Assembly: GCA_903930745.1 (NCBI GenBank)
Contig: CAIYZX010000231.1
Span: 1-7,597, forward strand
Source: an uncultured Chloroflexota bacterium
GTDB taxonomy: Bacteria; Chloroflexota; Limnocylindria; Limnocylindrales; CSP1-4
Direction of reading: 5' to 3'
Length of the DNA stretch: 7,597 nt
Shown here: positions 6,383 through 7,597 of the stretch, one piece after another
How the letters are laid out: every line of letters begins with the position of its first letter
Numbering within the stretch: position 1 is the first letter of the stretch
Translations under genes and position numbers: made by a program
Notes under the pieces: model-generated
The model's database searches: none
Seen by the model: the letters and a program-made list of their open reading frames with translations, nothing else
What the model was told of the DNA's origin: nothing

Positions 6383-6951
6383 GACTCGCTCCCCTCGCGG
6401 AGCGCCTTGCGCAGCGCGCTCGTGGCCCGGTGCAGCACCACGGCAAACGTGGTGCGGTTGGTGCCCAGCGCCCGGGCGGCGTCCTCGGGCGAGAGTCCAG
6501 AGAGATAGCGCAGGGACAGGGCCTGCTGGTACCGCGGCGAGAGCCCGTCCATGGTGGCCAGGAGATGCCTGGCGTCGGCCCTGTCCATGACGACATCTGC
6601 GGGATCCGCAGGGGCAACCGCCATCATCCCCGCCGCGGCGCCAAGCACCCGCTCCGAGCCTGCCCGGCCGGCCCGCCGGTAGTGGTCCGCCAGCTCGTTG
6701 GCAACGATCCGGAAGAGCCACGGGGCGAACCCGCCCGCCTGCCAGGTGAAGAGGTGCAGGTTGCGCAGGGCGCGCTCAAAGGCCGCCGAGGTGATGTCCT
6801 CGGCGACCTCCTGCGCACCGGTCCGCCGGTACGCGAACGCGTGGACACGGGGGAGATAGCGCCGGTAGAGCTCGGCGAAGGCGTTCGGGTCTGCCTGCGC
6901 GAGCTCCACCAGCAACCTCTCGTCCGTGTTCGTGAACGCGTGTCCGTGCAT
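6379..6951 (-). CDS. ECF-type RNA polymerase sigma factor
   Basis: A 190-aa sigma-70 family protein with only regions 2 and 4, the ECF layout and size. Region 2 spans about 13-96: LAQADPNAFAELYRRYLPRV (18-37), the core-binding EVAEDITSAAFERAL (48-62), FAPWLFRIVANELADHYRR (75-93). Region 4 spans about 134-184: LSPRYQQALSLRYLSGLSPEDAA (137-159) and a recognition helix around GTNRTTFAVVLHRATSALR (163-181). In most ECF factors that helix reads like GTVKSRLHRA; here the K/S/R positions are replaced by F/A/V/V, which is unusual. The start at 6951 is chosen because region 2 begins soon after and further upstream codons overlap the FN3 gene in another frame. GTG at 6957 is an alternative, and no good Shine-Dalgarno is seen for either. 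It begins 37 bases after the FN3 gene and overlaps its anti-sigma-like partner. Family is sure; stimulus and regulon are unknown. Confidence 0.9.
   Translation of the reverse strand: MHGHAFTNTDERLLVELAQADPNAFAELYRRYLPRVHAFAYRRTGAQEVAEDITSAAFERALRNLHLFTWQAGGFAPWLFRIVANELADHYRRAGRAGSERVLGAAAGMMAVAPADPADVVMDRADARHLLATMDGLSPRYQQALSLRYLSGLSPEDAARALGTNRTTFAVVLHRATSALRKALREGSES
6389..6396 (-). promoter_or_regulatory. Shine-Dalgarno of the anti-sigma-like gene
   Basis: GAGGGGAG on the minus strand, six bases before the ATG at 6382 and inside the last codons of the sigma gene. It decides the start at 6382 over the in-frame upstream extension to 6721. Confidence 0.7.
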
Positions 6952-6988
6952 CAGCACCAGTGTGCCGATGGTTTGGGCTTCGCGTTGG

Positions 6989-7597
6989 CTACTGCGCGGT
7001 GACGGCCGCGGCGGGAGCCACGGGTGCCGGCACCACGATGGGTCCGGTGATGCCAACGGCCAGGACACGGCCGTCCTTGGCGAAGGCGACCACGCCGTAG
7101 CGGAGGCTCTGGCCCTCGCTGACCGCCGTGTCCAGGAAGGAGCGCTTGCCGTCCACGGGCGCCCGGTAGACCACCGTGCGGGCGGCGCCGTCAACCGAGC
7201 GGAACAGCGCGTAGCGGGTGACACCGGTCCGCGTGGAGGCGTTCCAGCTGCAGTCCACGCCCGTGCCCGCATCGGACGTTCCGTAGGCGCAGGTCAGCGT
7301 GAGCACCTGCGGGGCCCGTGCGTAGCGGACGGAGACGAGCGCGCTCGCGGCCACGCGGACGCCGGACGCGTTCACCGCCACGACCCGGTAGCTGTAGAGG
7401 TGCCCCGGGACCACGGTCCGGTCCGTGATGCGGAGGGCCTGGTCTGCGGCGATGCTCCGGATGCGAACGGCCGGGGCGCCATCCACGCTCCGCCAGACGC
7501 GGTAGACGGCCGGCGTGACGTCCGCGGGGGCGGCCCAGCGACAGACGATGGCGGGATGGGTGTCGAGCGGGGCCGGGACGGTGAGCGCGCAGCCCAC
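6989..7597 (-). CDS. Protein with tandem FN3-like repeats (partial, N-terminus beyond right edge)
   Basis: The last 203 codons (202 residues and a TAG stop at 6991-6989) of a larger protein; the frame is open to the window edge, so the GTG there should not be taken as the start. Two repeats are visible. Repeat 1 (about 5-93) has VCRWAAP, YRVWRSVDGAP and YSYRVVAVNASG. Repeat 2 (about 97-188) has DCSWNAS, YALFRSVDGAA, FLDTAVSEGQSLRYGVVAFAKDG. Shared anchors are a Cys-x-Trp strand, the RSVDG turn and the Tyr-x-V-V-A strand, which fits fibronectin-III-like beta sandwiches. Cysteines at 3, 19, 103 and 116 would allow one disulfide per repeat, pointing to an extracytoplasmic location. The end is a Pro/Ala-rich tail with no membrane anchor. 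It is followed after 37 bases by the ECF sigma gene, probably in one operon. No catalytic domain is visible in the part present; its role is unknown, perhaps adhesion or ligand binding. Confidence 0.75.
   Translation of the reverse strand: MGCALTVPAPLDTHPAIVCRWAAPADVTPAVYRVWRSVDGAPAVRIRSIAADQALRITDRTVVPGHLYSYRVVAVNASGVRVAASALVSVRYARAPQVLTLTCAYGTSDAGTGVDCSWNASTRTGVTRYALFRSVDGAARTVVYRAPVDGKRSFLDTAVSEGQSLRYGVVAFAKDGRVLAVGITGPIVVPAPVAPAAAVTAQ

Noticed and set aside
5528..6508. A 326-codon plus-strand open frame
   Set aside because: Antisense of the anti-sigma-like gene; extremely rich in Arg and Gly, with no domain.
6383..6721. N-terminal extension of the anti-sigma-like protein
   Set aside because: It overlaps the sigma gene out of frame, whereas the ATG at 6382 has a strong Shine-Dalgarno and an ATGA overlap.
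6952..7272. N-terminal extension of the sigma factor
   Set aside because: The extra codons overlap the FN3 gene in another frame and are Arg/Ser/Pro-rich; sigma region 2 begins just after the chosen start.

Overview
The window is a very GC-rich bacterial segment, densely packed with genes and with G/C-rich third codon positions. Codon use and gene content fit a high-GC Terrabacteria lineage. My best guess is a soil or freshwater Chloroflexota (Limnocylindria/Ellin6529-like), with Actinomycetota as the alternative. This is inference from style only; no marker gene is present. No RNA gene, CRISPR array, transposon or attachment site was seen.

Left part (1-3915, all minus strand): a four-gene accessory operon for a molybdenum hydroxylase. 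In transcription order it encodes a MoxR/CoxD-type AAA+ ATPase, a CoxE-type VWA protein, a two-domain XdhC/CoxF protein and a MocA-like molybdenum cofactor nucleotidyltransferase cut by the left edge. XdhC and the transferase overlap by ATGA. Together they would convert molybdopterin-Mo to its cytosine dinucleotide form, keep and deliver it, and remodel the apo-enzyme or its metal site. The enzyme subunits (large, medium and small) are not in the window, so the substrate (CO, xanthine, an aldehyde or another) cannot be read from here.

Middle (3916-5219): a 212-base divergent intergenic region with two short palindromes, then on the plus strand a predicted lipoprotein of the DUF3089 alpha/beta-hydrolase family with a GHSQG nucleophile elbow.

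Right part (5150-7597, all minus strand): a cell-surface signalling cluster. In transcription order it encodes a protein with tandem fibronectin-III-like repeats (its start lies beyond the right edge), an ECF sigma factor, and a membrane-anchored anti-sigma-like protein that starts in an ATGA overlap with the sigma gene. The anti-sigma protein has a cytoplasmic N-terminus, one membrane segment, a FecR-like domain, a long Ser/Thr/Pro linker and an FN3-like domain resembling the last repeat of the upstream gene. Its 3' end runs 70 bases into the convergent hydrolase gene. A single extra base in a G/C run could explain this, because a stop codon in the neighbouring frame lies just outside the hydrolase gene.

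The two most interesting points are the sigma/anti-sigma/FN3 cluster with its shared ectodomain and atypical sigma recognition helix, and the compact MoxR-VWA-XdhC-MocA maturation operon.
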